Source: Kordiimonadaceae bacterium
GTDB taxonomy: Bacteria; Pseudomonadota; Alphaproteobacteria; Sphingomonadales; Kordiimonadaceae
Direction of reading: 5' to 3'
Length of the DNA: 64,000 nt
Assembly: GCA_017640725.1 (NCBI GenBank)
Contig: JAEPQB010000002.1
Location: 124,001 to 188,000, forward strand
Below are positions 35,975 through 44,105 of this stretch, one piece after another. The position numbers were made by a program, and so were the translations under genes. The notes under the pieces were generated by a model. It ran no database searches, had not been told where the DNA came from, and saw only the letters and a list, made by a program, of their open reading frames with translations. The first letter of the stretch is position 1; each line of letters begins with the position of its first letter.

Positions 35975-36820
35975 ATGTCCAGCTTTCCGCTGAACGACCG
36001 TGAAATCCAGGAGTTTATCGACGCCGCGTTTGCGGAGGACGTCAGCACCGGTGACGTGACCGCCGAAAGCGTCATTCCCGAAAATGCCAGACTCACTGCA
36101 TCAATGAATGCGCGGCAGGAGCTTATTCTGGCTGGGCTACCGCTAATGCTGCCAATATTCGCGCGCCTGGACCCCAATATTGACGTGCAGCTTCATGCCG
36201 TCGATGGAGATAAGCTGTCCGCTGGTTCGAAGGTCGCAACGATTTCAGGGTCTGCTCGCGCACTCCTGACCGCAGAACGTACAGCCCTGAATATTCTTCA
36301 GCACCTGTCAGGCATTGCTACGCTCACGCGCACCTATGTCGATGCAGTGGCAGGCACCAAGGCCAAACTGCTCGACACCCGCAAAACCATTCCGGGCCTG
36401 CGCAAACTCGCGAAATATGCAGCCGCCTGCGGCGGTGCCACCAATCACCGAATGGGCCTATTTGACGCGGTCATGATTAAAGACAACCATATTGCGGTGG
36501 CCGGTTCGGTCGCCACTGCTGTGTCAGCCGCCAGGAATGCGGGGCAAAAACAAATTCAGGTTGAATGCGACACCCTGGACCAGGTCCAAGAAGCCCTTGA
36601 GGCGGGTGCGACCAGCCTTCTGCTCGACAACATGTCGAACGATCAGCTCAAGGAAGCCATATCTATCGTTGGCGGCAAAATTCCACTGGAGGCTTCTGGC
36701 GGCGTGACGCTGGAAACGATCCATAGCATCGCACAAACGGGTGTTGATTTTATTTCGGTGGGTCGCCTGACGCAGTCTGCGCCAGCAATTGACATCGGCC
36801 TCGATTACGACAACGCATAG
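35975..36820 (+). CDS. nadC: Nicotinate-nucleotide diphosphorylase (quinolinate phosphoribosyltransferase)
   Basis: NadC turns quinolinate and PRPP into nicotinate mononucleotide, CO2 and PPi (EC 2.4.2.19). The protein (about 281 residues) has LAEDVSTGDVT-type N terminus (FAEDVSTGDVTAE), LNILQHLSGIATLT, LLDTRKTIPGLRKLAKYA, GGATNHRMGLFDAVMIKDNH and LEASGGVTLETI, all substrate-binding signatures. ATG codons at 35969 and 35975 and a TTG at 35963 are in frame; 35975 is preferred because GGGG lies 6 nt upstream. The 3' end overlaps the convergent GNAT gene by 16 nt. Confidence 0.95.
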   Translation: MSSFPLNDREIQEFIDAAFAEDVSTGDVTAESVIPENARLTASMNARQELILAGLPLMLPIFARLDPNIDVQLHAVDGDKLSAGSKVATISGSARALLTAERTALNILQHLSGIATLTRTYVDAVAGTKAKLLDTRKTIPGLRKLAKYAAACGGATNHRMGLFDAVMIKDNHIAVAGSVATAVSAARNAGQKQIQVECDTLDQVQEALEAGATSLLLDNMSNDQLKEAISIVGGKIPLEASGGVTLETIHSIAQTGVDFISVGRLTQSAPAIDIGLDYDNA

Positions 36821-37299
36821 GCTTGCAGCGACACAATCTTGCCGCCTGCCAATTCCTGTTGCCCTACTTCTTCGAAGCCGTACCGCTGATGAAATACTGC
36901 AGAACCCTTGTTCATCGGCTTGACGTTATACTCGCAGACGAGCCTCTTGAAGCCGCCTGAACGAGCGCATTGTACTAAGTCGTCATAGAATTTTGTCCCA
37001 AGCGAAAGGCCGCGCGCCTTTTCGGAAACTACGATTCGGTCGATATAGGCAAAATCAGCAGCTTGCTCATTGAACCAACGATAATTTGGGCTGTCATAGT
37101 CTGCGCCCGGGAAAAAGGCGATCAGGAAGGCAACGACCTCTCCATTCAATTCAAAAACACGAGCGTAACCAGACATTTTGACAAGTTCAGCCAAAGACCT
37201 GTTATCGAGCGGGCTCAGGAACTCAACGAACTGCTCGTTTAATTCCAGCACCGCTTCCATGTGCCGAGGCTCTGCATCTATCAATTGAATATCATTCAT
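36805..37299 (-). CDS. GNAT family N-acetyltransferase
   Basis: The 164-residue protein shows the GNAT fold: FAYIDRIVVSEKARGLSLGTKFYDDL combines beta-4 and the acetyl-CoA pyrophosphate loop (R-G-x-S-x-G variant of Q/R-x-x-G-x-G/A), followed by LVCEYNVKPMNKGSAVFHQRYGFEEV, the classical motif B. The acceptor is unknown; the wording resembles a group acting on small molecules or peptides. It starts 10 nt after the M48 protease stop, so both are in one transcript. Confidence 0.85.
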   Translation of the reverse strand: MNDIQLIDAEPRHMEAVLELNEQFVEFLSPLDNRSLAELVKMSGYARVFELNGEVVAFLIAFFPGADYDSPNYRWFNEQAADFAYIDRIVVSEKARGLSLGTKFYDDLVQCARSGGFKRLVCEYNVKPMNKGSAVFHQRYGFEEVGQQELAGGKIVSLQAYALS

Positions 37300-37308
37300 G
37301 AATTTTGC

Positions 37309-38097
37309 CTAAGGACGGTAATAACTGAGATACTCATCCATCCGCGCCTCAAGGCGGCCAATACGCTTGTCGTCAGATGGATGCGTGGACAGGAAAGTTG
37401 GTTGGGCACCACCCCCTTCTTTCAGACGTGACATTGTTTGCCATAAAGAAACAGCGTGCCGAGGGTCGTATCCAGCTTTCGCCATATAGATGGTGCCGAT
37501 GTGGTCAGCTTCTAATTCCATTTTCCGGCTGTGCGGCAACGCAACAAAACCCTGTGCCGCGAGGGCGCCCAGCCCTACAGCCATTTGGGCTGTTTCTTGA
37601 TCTTCTGTTTGACTGCTGACCAGCACACCCAAGCCTATGATCGCCAAATTCTGAGCCTGTGCCCTGCTCATTTGCTCGGCGCCGTGACGCAAAACGGCAT
37701 GGGCAACCTCGTGTCCCATTACGGCAGCCAGCTGATTGTCATCCAGATTGTCCAGCATCTTGCGATAGATGGCCACTTTGCCGCCGGGCAAAGCCCAGGC
37801 GTTCAGGACGGGCTCATCAATTACGATAAACTCCCAAGGCAACTCGGGTTTATCCGAAATAGCGGCAATGCGTTGACCGATTCTCTGAACGCGGGCTGCC
37901 ATTCGACCCTCTGTGACCACAGGGGCAGTCTTTTTAACTTCATTGAGTGCTTCTAGCCCAAGCGCAGCGTCCTGGCTTGGTGGAATCATGATGAACTGGG
38001 ACCGGCCCGTAACGGAGTTTTCGGCCAGGCAAGCCGAAAGCAGCAATAGTGATACGACAGCAATTACGGTTCTGGCCACGCGCGATCCTCCATTCAT
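37309..38097 (-). CDS. M48 family metalloprotease, lipoprotein
   Basis: The 262-residue protein has a signal peptide with lipobox LLSAC (Cys about 23) and the zinc motif VMGHEVAHAVLRHG (HExxH) near residue 130, with the third ligand Glu in RKMELEADHIG. The architecture without TPRs resembles LoiP/YcaL-type periplasmic M48 proteases that assist outer-membrane protein quality control. FLSTHPSDDKRI near the end is another family mark. It lies beyond the rpmF terminator and is followed by the GNAT gene. Confidence 0.92.
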   Translation of the reverse strand: MNGGSRVARTVIAVVSLLLLSACLAENSVTGRSQFIMIPPSQDAALGLEALNEVKKTAPVVTEGRMAARVQRIGQRIAAISDKPELPWEFIVIDEPVLNAWALPGGKVAIYRKMLDNLDDNQLAAVMGHEVAHAVLRHGAEQMSRAQAQNLAIIGLGVLVSSQTEDQETAQMAVGLGALAAQGFVALPHSRKMELEADHIGTIYMAKAGYDPRHAVSLWQTMSRLKEGGGAQPTFLSTHPSDDKRIGRLEARMDEYLSYYRP

Positions 38098-38126
38098 TGA
38101 AACCGCAGACTAGCCGTAAACTGTGC

Positions 38127-38158
38127 AACAAAAAAGGCGCTTCCTAAGAAGCGCCTTT
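38127..38158 (-). terminator. Intrinsic terminator after rpmF
   Basis: AAAGGCGCTTC (38133-38143) and GAAGCGCCTTT (38148-38158) form a perfect 11-bp stem with a 4-nt loop (CTAA). On the minus strand a run of T follows immediately. It lies 27 nt after the rpmF stop and before the M48 gene. Confidence 0.88.
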
Positions 38159-38184
38159 AAGAATTCGTATCTGAACCCGAGCGA

Positions 38185-38370
38185 TTAGTAATCGCCTTTA
38201 GGCTCCAGAATTTGCTTGCCGCGGTACATGCCTGTTTTCAGGTCGATGTGGTGGCGAAGCTTGTACTCACCAGTGTGAGTGTCTTCTTGATAGTTAACGG
38301 CTTTCAGCGCGTCGTGCGAACGACGCATGCCACGACGGGAGCCGGTCACTTTTCTCTTTGGAACTGCCAT
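38185..38370 (-). CDS. rpmF: 50S ribosomal protein L32
   Basis: The 61-residue basic protein begins [20 protein letters not shown], the L32 signature, and ends with [16 protein letters not shown]. It lacks the two zinc-ribbon cysteine pairs, so it is the cysteine-free form common in proteobacteria. The gene forms its own unit with a promoter, a hairpin-containing leader and a terminator; the DUF177/YceD gene that often precedes rpmF is not present here. Confidence 0.96.
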   Translation of the reverse strand: MAVPKRKVTGSRRGMRRSHDALKAVNYQEDTHTGEYKLRHHIDLKTGMYRGKQILEPKGDY

Positions 38371-38395
38371 TTTCTTACCTTCTCACTCGCCGGAG

Positions 38396-38443
38396 CCGAT
38401 TAATTTGGGCCACCGGGCGCACAAAAATGGGCCCACCAATCGG
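38396..38443 (-). promoter_or_regulatory. Extended hairpin in the rpmF leader
   Basis: In the rpmF leader, CCGATT (read from 38443) pairs with AATCGG (ending 38396), and inside it GGGCC pairs with GGCCC, giving an interrupted stem about 48 nt long. It ends 25 nt before the ATG. It could be an L32 autoregulatory site, a common theme for ribosomal protein leaders; no described motif is matched. Confidence 0.4.
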
Positions 38444-38467
38444 TGAGCACCTCAATTCAAGGCGCGC

Positions 38468-38496
38468 ACCATAAGGGCAGGCCTTTTAAAAATCAA
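38468..38496 (-). promoter_or_regulatory. Predicted sigma-70 type promoter of rpmF
   Basis: On the minus strand TTGATT (38496-38491) and TATGGT (38473-38468) are 17 nt apart, both matching 4 of 6 consensus bases. The start site would be near 38461, about 90 nt before the ATG, so the hairpin at 38396-38443 would lie in the transcript. Confidence 0.45.
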
Positions 38497-38646
38497 GCGA
38501 AACTCGCATAGTTTTTTGCACGTTCAACCTGAAATAACGCTCGGCGCATCGATAGTTCAATCCTGCGGGCTTTTCAAGCGTCCAATTTGGTTATATTCAC
38601 GTTGTGCATTTTAAGTGCGTACTTCAATACGAGTGGGGAGGTATCT

Positions 38647-41343
38647 ATGCCATTTGTGCGTCGGTTGGCTGCGATGATCGCAGGCTTTGTTTTGATGATG
38701 GGTGCAGTTGTTAGCGCCCAAGACGGCAATCCGGAAAATGACTATTATTGGCCGGGCGCCAACTATGATCCGTCTATTCCGACAGTGAAGGACGTTTTAG
38801 GCTATAGCCTGGGCGAAAAAATCACGACGCACGCCGATATGGTAACGTACTTTGAGGCGCTCTCTAAAGCCGCCCCCAACCATGTCCGTAGTTGGAAGTA
38901 CGGCCAGTCCTGGGAAGGTAGGGACCTAATTTATCTTGCTCTATCCAGTGAAGCCAACATTGCAAAGCTTGATGAATTTAAGTCCGGCATGCAGGCGCTT
39001 TCGGACCCGCGAGTGACATCCGAAGACGAGGCCGCGCGACTGATAAGCGACATGCCCTCCTCCACATGGCTTGCATACAGTGTGCACGGTAATGAAATTT
39101 CATCTACTGACGCTGCCATGATGACGGCCTACCACCTTCTGGCCGCCCGTAATGATGAACGGGTGCCAACAATCCTTGAAAACAGCATTGTTTTCATAAA
39201 CCCGCTGCAAAACCCTGATGGGCGCGACCGCTTCATCCATCGGTTTCGCACAGCAAAAGGCCTGAAGGCCGATAGCGACCCAGCGTCAGCGGAGCACAAC
39301 GAGCCATGGCCGTCAGGGCGCACCAACCACTATCTGTTTGACATGAACCGAGACTGGATTGTGCTCACCCAGCCAGGCACACAAGGCCATGTAAAAGCTC
39401 TGCAGGAATGGTACCCACTGGTATTTGTTGACCTGCATGAAATGGGCGGCAACTCGACTTATTATTTCGCACCAGAAGCTGTGCCCTACAACCCGCATCT
39501 TTCCAGCGGACAGCGTGACGCCTTGTTCTTGTTTGGTCGCACCAACGCCAAATGGTTCGACAAATTTGGCTTCGACTATTTCACCCGCGATGTGTATGAC
39601 GCCTTTTACCCGGGTTACGGCGCAAGCTGGCCAGCATATTATGGCGCCGTTTCAATGACCTATGAGCAAGCTTCCTCACGTGGGCTTGTATACCGCCGCT
39701 ATGACGGGACTGAACTGCCTTACGCGCAAACAGTTCGCCAGCATTTCATCACATCGATGGGCACGATTGAAACGACTGCCACCAACAGGCAGGCACTTTT
39801 GCAGAACTTCTATGATTACCAGAAGACCGCTATAGAAGAAGGGCGCACTGACCGTGAAAACCGCAGCTTTATTTTCCCTGCAACACGGGACAAAGCGGCG
39901 AACCAAAAGCTCGTGAGCTTGCTTGTCGAGCAAGGGATTGAGGTAAAGCAAGCCAGCTCAGACTTCCGTGCTTGTAATGTGAATTACGGTGCCGGCGCTT
40001 ACTTCGTTGATGCCGCGCAGCCTCGCAAACGCATGATTCGCACGCTTTTGGACCCGCAAGTGGACATGGAAGCGGATTTTGTTGCAGAGCAAGAACGTCG
40101 CCGTGCCAAGAACCTGGATCATGACATTTATGATGTAACCGCCTGGTCGCTGCCGGTGATGTTCAATGTGGATATGAACATCTGCGGCCGCGCCGTTGAT
40201 GTGACAGCGAGTAACGTCGCACCGGATCGTATCGGGGCGGGCAGCCTAAACACGACTGAAGCCACAGTCGCTTACCTGGTGCCATGGGGAGACATGGCAG
40301 CAGGCCGGTTCCTGGCAGCAGCCCTCCGTGAAGATTTGGACGTTAAAATCATAGACGAAGGTTTCACCCTGGGTGGTCGCTCATACAGCGCTGGCACATT
40401 AATTATCGATGTTGCACGTAACGATGAAAATTTAGGGGCAATGATTGAAGGCCTCGTTCGCCGCACTGGCGCAGAAGTTGTGGGTGTGGACAACAGTTGG
40501 GTCGACTCAGGCATGGATCTTGGCAGCCGCGCGGTTAACCGCCTGCCTGCCCCGAAGATTGCCATGCTATGGGACGAACCAACCAGCCAATATGCCGCTG
40601 GCAATACCCGCTTTATGATCGAGCATCAGATTGGGTATCCGGTTACCGTTGTTCGTACTGCGGACTTCAACCGCCTGCGCCTTAACCGTTACCAGGTGCT
40701 GATTATGCCCTCTTCTTTTGGAAGCTACGGCAGAGCACTTGGGGACCGCGGCGCCAAAAAACTGGACGCTTGGGTCCGTGATGGCGGTGTGTTGATCGGC
40801 ACCGGTACGGCGCTCCGGTACCTCGCGAGTGAAGACGTAGACCTCCTTTCAATCCGTCGGGAAAATCAGGTTAAGGAAGACACCACCGACGCACCCGAAG
40901 GCAATACAGTGGACGGCACCCTGTTCACGTCGGAAGATCAGATGCGCACAGCAATCGAGCCAGCAGACGAACGGCCTGACAGCGTGCCAGGTGCCTTTGC
41001 ATACGCCAGCGTTGACGCTGACCACTGGCTGGCGTCAGGCGTGCATAGCGACCTGAATGTTCTTATCCGGGGTAGCGACATTTACACCCCCACTAAGCTG
41101 AACACAGGCACCAATGTGGCTTGGTTCAAGGGAGCAGATGAGTTGCTGGCAAGTGGCCTGTTGTGGGAAGAAAACCGCAAGCAGCTCGCGTTCAAGCCAT
41201 TTGTTGTAGTGGAGGACCGGGGTGCTGGTATGGTGATTGGCTTCACGCAAGACCCTGCTGTTCGCGCCTATCTTGATGGCCTCAACCTCATTTTCACCAA
41301 CGCTATTTTCCATGGTGCTGCGCAAGCGCGCCCCCTGAGATAA
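38647..41343 (+). CDS. Secreted M14-family zinc carboxypeptidase-like protein with a glutamine-amidotransferase-like domain
   Basis: The 898-residue protein has a signal peptide (cleavage after VVSA, about 24) and an M14 peptidase domain (about 45-390). Zinc ligands are His147 and Glu150 (VHGNEISS) and His264 (VDLHEMGGNS); NPDGRDRF and DMNRDW are substrate-side motifs, and Glu340 in MTYEQASSRG is the likely catalytic base. A class I glutamine-amidotransferase-like fold follows at about 625-760 (KIAMLWDEPTSQY; VLIMPSSFG), apparently without a nucleophile Cys. Large periplasmic M14 proteins of this type occur in marine alphaproteobacteria. ATG 38647 follows GGGGAGG. A secreted unknown protein begins 11 nt later. 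Confidence 0.9.
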   Translation: MPFVRRLAAMIAGFVLMMGAVVSAQDGNPENDYYWPGANYDPSIPTVKDVLGYSLGEKITTHADMVTYFEALSKAAPNHVRSWKYGQSWEGRDLIYLALSSEANIAKLDEFKSGMQALSDPRVTSEDEAARLISDMPSSTWLAYSVHGNEISSTDAAMMTAYHLLAARNDERVPTILENSIVFINPLQNPDGRDRFIHRFRTAKGLKADSDPASAEHNEPWPSGRTNHYLFDMNRDWIVLTQPGTQGHVKALQEWYPLVFVDLHEMGGNSTYYFAPEAVPYNPHLSSGQRDALFLFGRTNAKWFDKFGFDYFTRDVYDAFYPGYGASWPAYYGAVSMTYEQASSRGLVYRRYDGTELPYAQTVRQHFITSMGTIETTATNRQALLQNFYDYQKTAIEEGRTDRENRSFIFPATRDKAANQKLVSLLVEQGIEVKQASSDFRACNVNYGAGAYFVDAAQPRKRMIRTLLDPQVDMEADFVAEQERRRAKNLDHDIYDVTAWSLPVMFNVDMNICGRAVDVTASNVAPDRIGAGSLNTTEATVAYLVPWGDMAAGRFLAAALREDLDVKIIDEGFTLGGRSYSAGTLIIDVARNDENLGAMIEGLVRRTGAEVVGVDNSWVDSGMDLGSRAVNRLPAPKIAMLWDEPTSQYAAGNTRFMIEHQIGYPVTVVRTADFNRLRLNRYQVLIMPSSFGSYGRALGDRGAKKLDAWVRDGGVLIGTGTALRYLASEDVDLLSIRRENQVKEDTTDAPEGNTVDGTLFTSEDQMRTAIEPADERPDSVPGAFAYASVDADHWLASGVHSDLNVLIRGSDIYTPTKLNTGTNVAWFKGADELLASGLLWEENRKQLAFKPFVVVEDRGAGMVIGFTQDPAVRAYLDGLNLIFTNAIFHGAAQARPLR

Positions 41344-41353
41344 GGACCTGAAA

Positions 41354-42040
41354 ATGAAGAAAATTCTCATTGCGGCAGGGCTCATCGCCCTGTCAACCAC
41401 GGCCACTGCTGAAGACTATTGGATTACTCAGTACCGCGCCGCGCCGGGTAAATTCCCTGCCCTTTTGGATCTGGTTTCAGAAACCAATTGGGATGCCTTT
41501 GAACAAGGACGCCCGATCATCATGCGGCACAGCCAAGGCAATCATTGGGATTTGATGCTGATGGGCAAACACCAGGATTGCACTTCTGAGCAATGTTGGA
41601 GTGCGATGTCCGCGTTTGAAGACGCCGCCAATGAGCTGGTTGATTTCGAACTCAGTTTTCTGGCCACTTCTGATACATCGTGGGCTGATATGAAAGCCAA
41701 GGACGCTGTTAGTGGCTTCTATCACATCGAAATGTTCAACGCCGGTGCTGGCAAGCATGATGCGCTGATGCGCCAACGCATTATTGAAAACGATTATATT
41801 GAGCGCATCGGCCAAAGCCCGAATGAGATTTTTGAAGTCTCTTTTGGTTCTGATTTCGACATCTTTACCATTGGCTTTTACGAAAGCTTGCAGGCCTATT
41901 CAGTCCCAGCTGATGTAACCCAGGAAGAAGCAGAGGCGGCGGCCAAAGCTGCCGGCTTCAAAAACCGCGCTGACGTGAGTTTTCATCTGCGAGAACTGAT
42001 CATTGGCCACCACGATACACTGGCTGTGAAGGTGCCATGA
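41354..42040 (+). CDS. Secreted protein of unknown function, two ferredoxin-like repeats
   Basis: The 228-residue protein has a clear signal peptide (MKKILIAAGLIALSTTATA). The mature part seems to contain two related halves: DYWITQYRAAPGKFPALLDL ... HWDLMLMG, and GFYHIEMFNAGAGKHDALMRQ ... FDIFTIGFYES. Each has a strand-helix-helix-strand pattern like the dimeric alpha-beta barrel (NIPSNAP/Dabb-like) fold. Two Cys (in DCTSEQC) could form a disulfide. No enzyme motif is recognised. It lies 11 nt after the M14 peptidase gene and overlaps the next gene by 4 nt, so all three are one operon. Confidence 0.85.
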   Translation: MKKILIAAGLIALSTTATAEDYWITQYRAAPGKFPALLDLVSETNWDAFEQGRPIIMRHSQGNHWDLMLMGKHQDCTSEQCWSAMSAFEDAANELVDFELSFLATSDTSWADMKAKDAVSGFYHIEMFNAGAGKHDALMRQRIIENDYIERIGQSPNEIFEVSFGSDFDIFTIGFYESLQAYSVPADVTQEEAEAAAKAAGFKNRADVSFHLRELIIGHHDTLAVKVP

Positions 42041-42975
42041 CCAAACTCTATTTCTATCTTGATGAACCCGGAGCGGAAATTTGGCAGCCAGCTTTTGAGG
42101 CAGCCATGCCGGGTGTGGATTATCGCCCCTACCCTCATTGGGGAAGCCCTGATGAAGGGCCGGCGTATTTGTTTGCTTGGGAACCGGAACCTGGCCTTGT
42201 TGCAAAGTACCCAAACATTAAAGCGATTTTCTCACTCGGTGCAGGTGTTGATCACCTGACCCGTGATCCGGACCTGCCCACCGACATCCCGATCATTCGC
42301 ATGAGTGATGATGGCCTGAAGGAGGGCATGGCGGAATTCGTTTTGATGACCGTGCTGATGCATCACCGATATATGCCGCGCATGATAGCGTCCCAGCAGA
42401 AACGCGAATGGCGACGCTTGTTCCCTCCACTCGCTTCAGAAGTGCGTGTAGGCATTCTGGGATACGGCGCACTGGGTAAAGTATCTGCAGCCGCTCTCAA
42501 ACCACTTGGCTATCAAGTCGCGGCATGGTCGAGGTCGGAAAAAGAACCGGAACATGGCGTTGAGCACTTCACTGGAACAGAGGAGTTTGAGGCGTTCCTT
42601 GCGCGCACCGACATTCTTGTGGGTCTGCTGCCGTCCACGCCCGAAACAACCAACCTGTTAAATAAAGATACGATGAGTTTAATGCCCAAGTATGCGTCCA
42701 TCATCAATGTTGGACGCGGCACACTCATCAATTTGGGCGACATGGTTGACTTGTTAGACGACGGGCACCTTTCAGCAGCTACGCTCGACGTTTTTGTCAA
42801 AGAACCGCTGGATCAAGAAAGCCCCCTTTGGGACCACCCCAAGGTTATTATCACGCCGCATATAGCTTCTATCACTCGCCCCAAATCAGCCGCCGAGTAT
42901 GTTGCCCGCAACATTGAGCGAATTGAAAAAGGCCTGCAGCCAGAGAACCTGTTGGACAGGTACCGGGGATACTGA
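42037..42975 (+). CDS. ghrA: Glyoxylate/hydroxypyruvate reductase A (D-2-hydroxyacid dehydrogenase)
   Basis: GhrA-type enzymes reduce glyoxylate and hydroxypyruvate with NADPH in the cytoplasm. The 312-residue protein has AIFSLGAGVDHL, the nucleotide loop VGILGYGALGKVSAAAL followed by WSRSEK (the Ser/Arg after the second strand favours NADP), then LLPSTPETTNLL, IINVGRGTLIN with the catalytic Arg nearby, and VIITPHIAS with the catalytic His. The 4-nt ATGA overlap with the secreted unknown protein implies co-translation with two envelope proteins, which is odd for this enzyme. Confidence 0.88.
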   Translation: MTKLYFYLDEPGAEIWQPAFEAAMPGVDYRPYPHWGSPDEGPAYLFAWEPEPGLVAKYPNIKAIFSLGAGVDHLTRDPDLPTDIPIIRMSDDGLKEGMAEFVLMTVLMHHRYMPRMIASQQKREWRRLFPPLASEVRVGILGYGALGKVSAAALKPLGYQVAAWSRSEKEPEHGVEHFTGTEEFEAFLARTDILVGLLPSTPETTNLLNKDTMSLMPKYASIINVGRGTLINLGDMVDLLDDGHLSAATLDVFVKEPLDQESPLWDHPKVIITPHIASITRPKSAAEYVARNIERIEKGLQPENLLDRYRGY

Positions 42976-43103
42976 TGGCATCGCAATTCCGTGATCTCGT
43001 CACTTTTTTGAAAACTGGCACTGGTTTTCTTGCGGGCGCACACCTATATAAAGCCAATTGTGCGCGCCCAACCGCACCCGCGTTTTAAGGACTAGATAGC
43101 TGC

Positions 43104-44081
43104 ATGGCCTATTTGGAAGTTGTTGCCGGTATCGTTTTGTTAGTAGTTGCCGGAGACTTTTTGGTGCGCGGGGCCGTTTCATTGGCTCAGAAAGCGGGCG
43201 TCTCCACCCTCGTAATTGGCTTGACCATTGTCGCTTTTGGCACATCGGCACCTGAACTTGTGGTTGGTGTTGATGCTGTCTTGAAGGGTTCGCCAACGTT
43301 AGCGCTTGGCAATGTTGTTGGGTCCAATATTGCTAATTCGCTTTTGGTTGTCGGCTTGCCCGCCATCATTGCCCCTATGACATGTGATGCGCCGCGATTA
43401 GGGCGCAACCTTATGATGATGCTTGGGGCCACATTTGTGTTTATGTGGTTCGCCCAGTCCGGGTCTTTTACAGCAAGCAATGGTTTAGTGCTATTGGCTT
43501 TGCTTGGTTTGTTCCTTGCTTATTCTGCGAAGCGGGCCAAAAGGTGCCCCACCGAACTTGAAGGTTTGGAGGAAATTGAAGAGCTGGAAGAGCATCCAAT
43601 TCCTTACCGCAAATCCTGGGCTATGGTTGTTGGTGGACTGATCGGCCTTGCATTCGGCGCAGACCTTTTGGTGGTGGGATCTATTGAATTGGCGCGGGCC
43701 TTTGGTGTCTCAGAAGCTTTGATTGGACTTACTCTCATTGCCCTCGGCACGAGCCTGCCAGAACTTGTTACTGCCATGGTTGCTGCCATTCGCGGCCACT
43801 GCGATGTTGCTGTTGGGAATGTTGTGGGCTCAAACATTTTCAATATTCTCGCCATCATGGGCGTTTCCACACAGTTTGGCACCATCCCTGTTCCAGACAG
43901 CTTCTTAAACACTGACTTGTGGGTGATGCTCGGCGCGTCTGCGCTACTCATTCCCTTCACCAAGTTACGGTCCCAACTGGGTAAATTCTCCGGCATTGTC
44001 ATGGTCGCCCTTTATGTAGGATATATGGTGCACCTGGCTCATAGCGCCGACAGCGCCTCAGTAATGGGCATGCCTGTATAA
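43104..44081 (+). CDS. Calcium/sodium antiporter, CaCA family (YrbG-like)
   Basis: The 325-residue membrane protein has the two inverted alpha-repeats of the Ca/cation antiporter family: GTSAPELVVG with GNVVGSNIANSL in the first half and GTSLPELVTAM with GNVVGSNIFNILA in the second. About ten transmembrane helices are predicted. The central loop (about 145-175) is acidic (LEGLEEIEELEEHP) and probably cytoplasmic. It exchanges Na or H for Ca across the inner membrane. The gene follows the ghrA-like gene by 128 nt. Confidence 0.93.
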   Translation: MAYLEVVAGIVLLVVAGDFLVRGAVSLAQKAGVSTLVIGLTIVAFGTSAPELVVGVDAVLKGSPTLALGNVVGSNIANSLLVVGLPAIIAPMTCDAPRLGRNLMMMLGATFVFMWFAQSGSFTASNGLVLLALLGLFLAYSAKRAKRCPTELEGLEEIEELEEHPIPYRKSWAMVVGGLIGLAFGADLLVVGSIELARAFGVSEALIGLTLIALGTSLPELVTAMVAAIRGHCDVAVGNVVGSNIFNILAIMGVSTQFGTIPVPDSFLNTDLWVMLGASALLIPFTKLRSQLGKFSGIVMVALYVGYMVHLAHSADSASVMGMPV

Positions 44082-44105
44082 TACCTCGTCAGAGGAGCCA
44101 CTCGT

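Noticed and set aside
43010-43029. GAAAAC/GTTTTC inverted repeat before the Ca/Na antiporter gene
   Set aside because: Only 6-bp arms with no T-run and no promoter context; compatible with chance. A nearby GC-rich pairing is imperfect.
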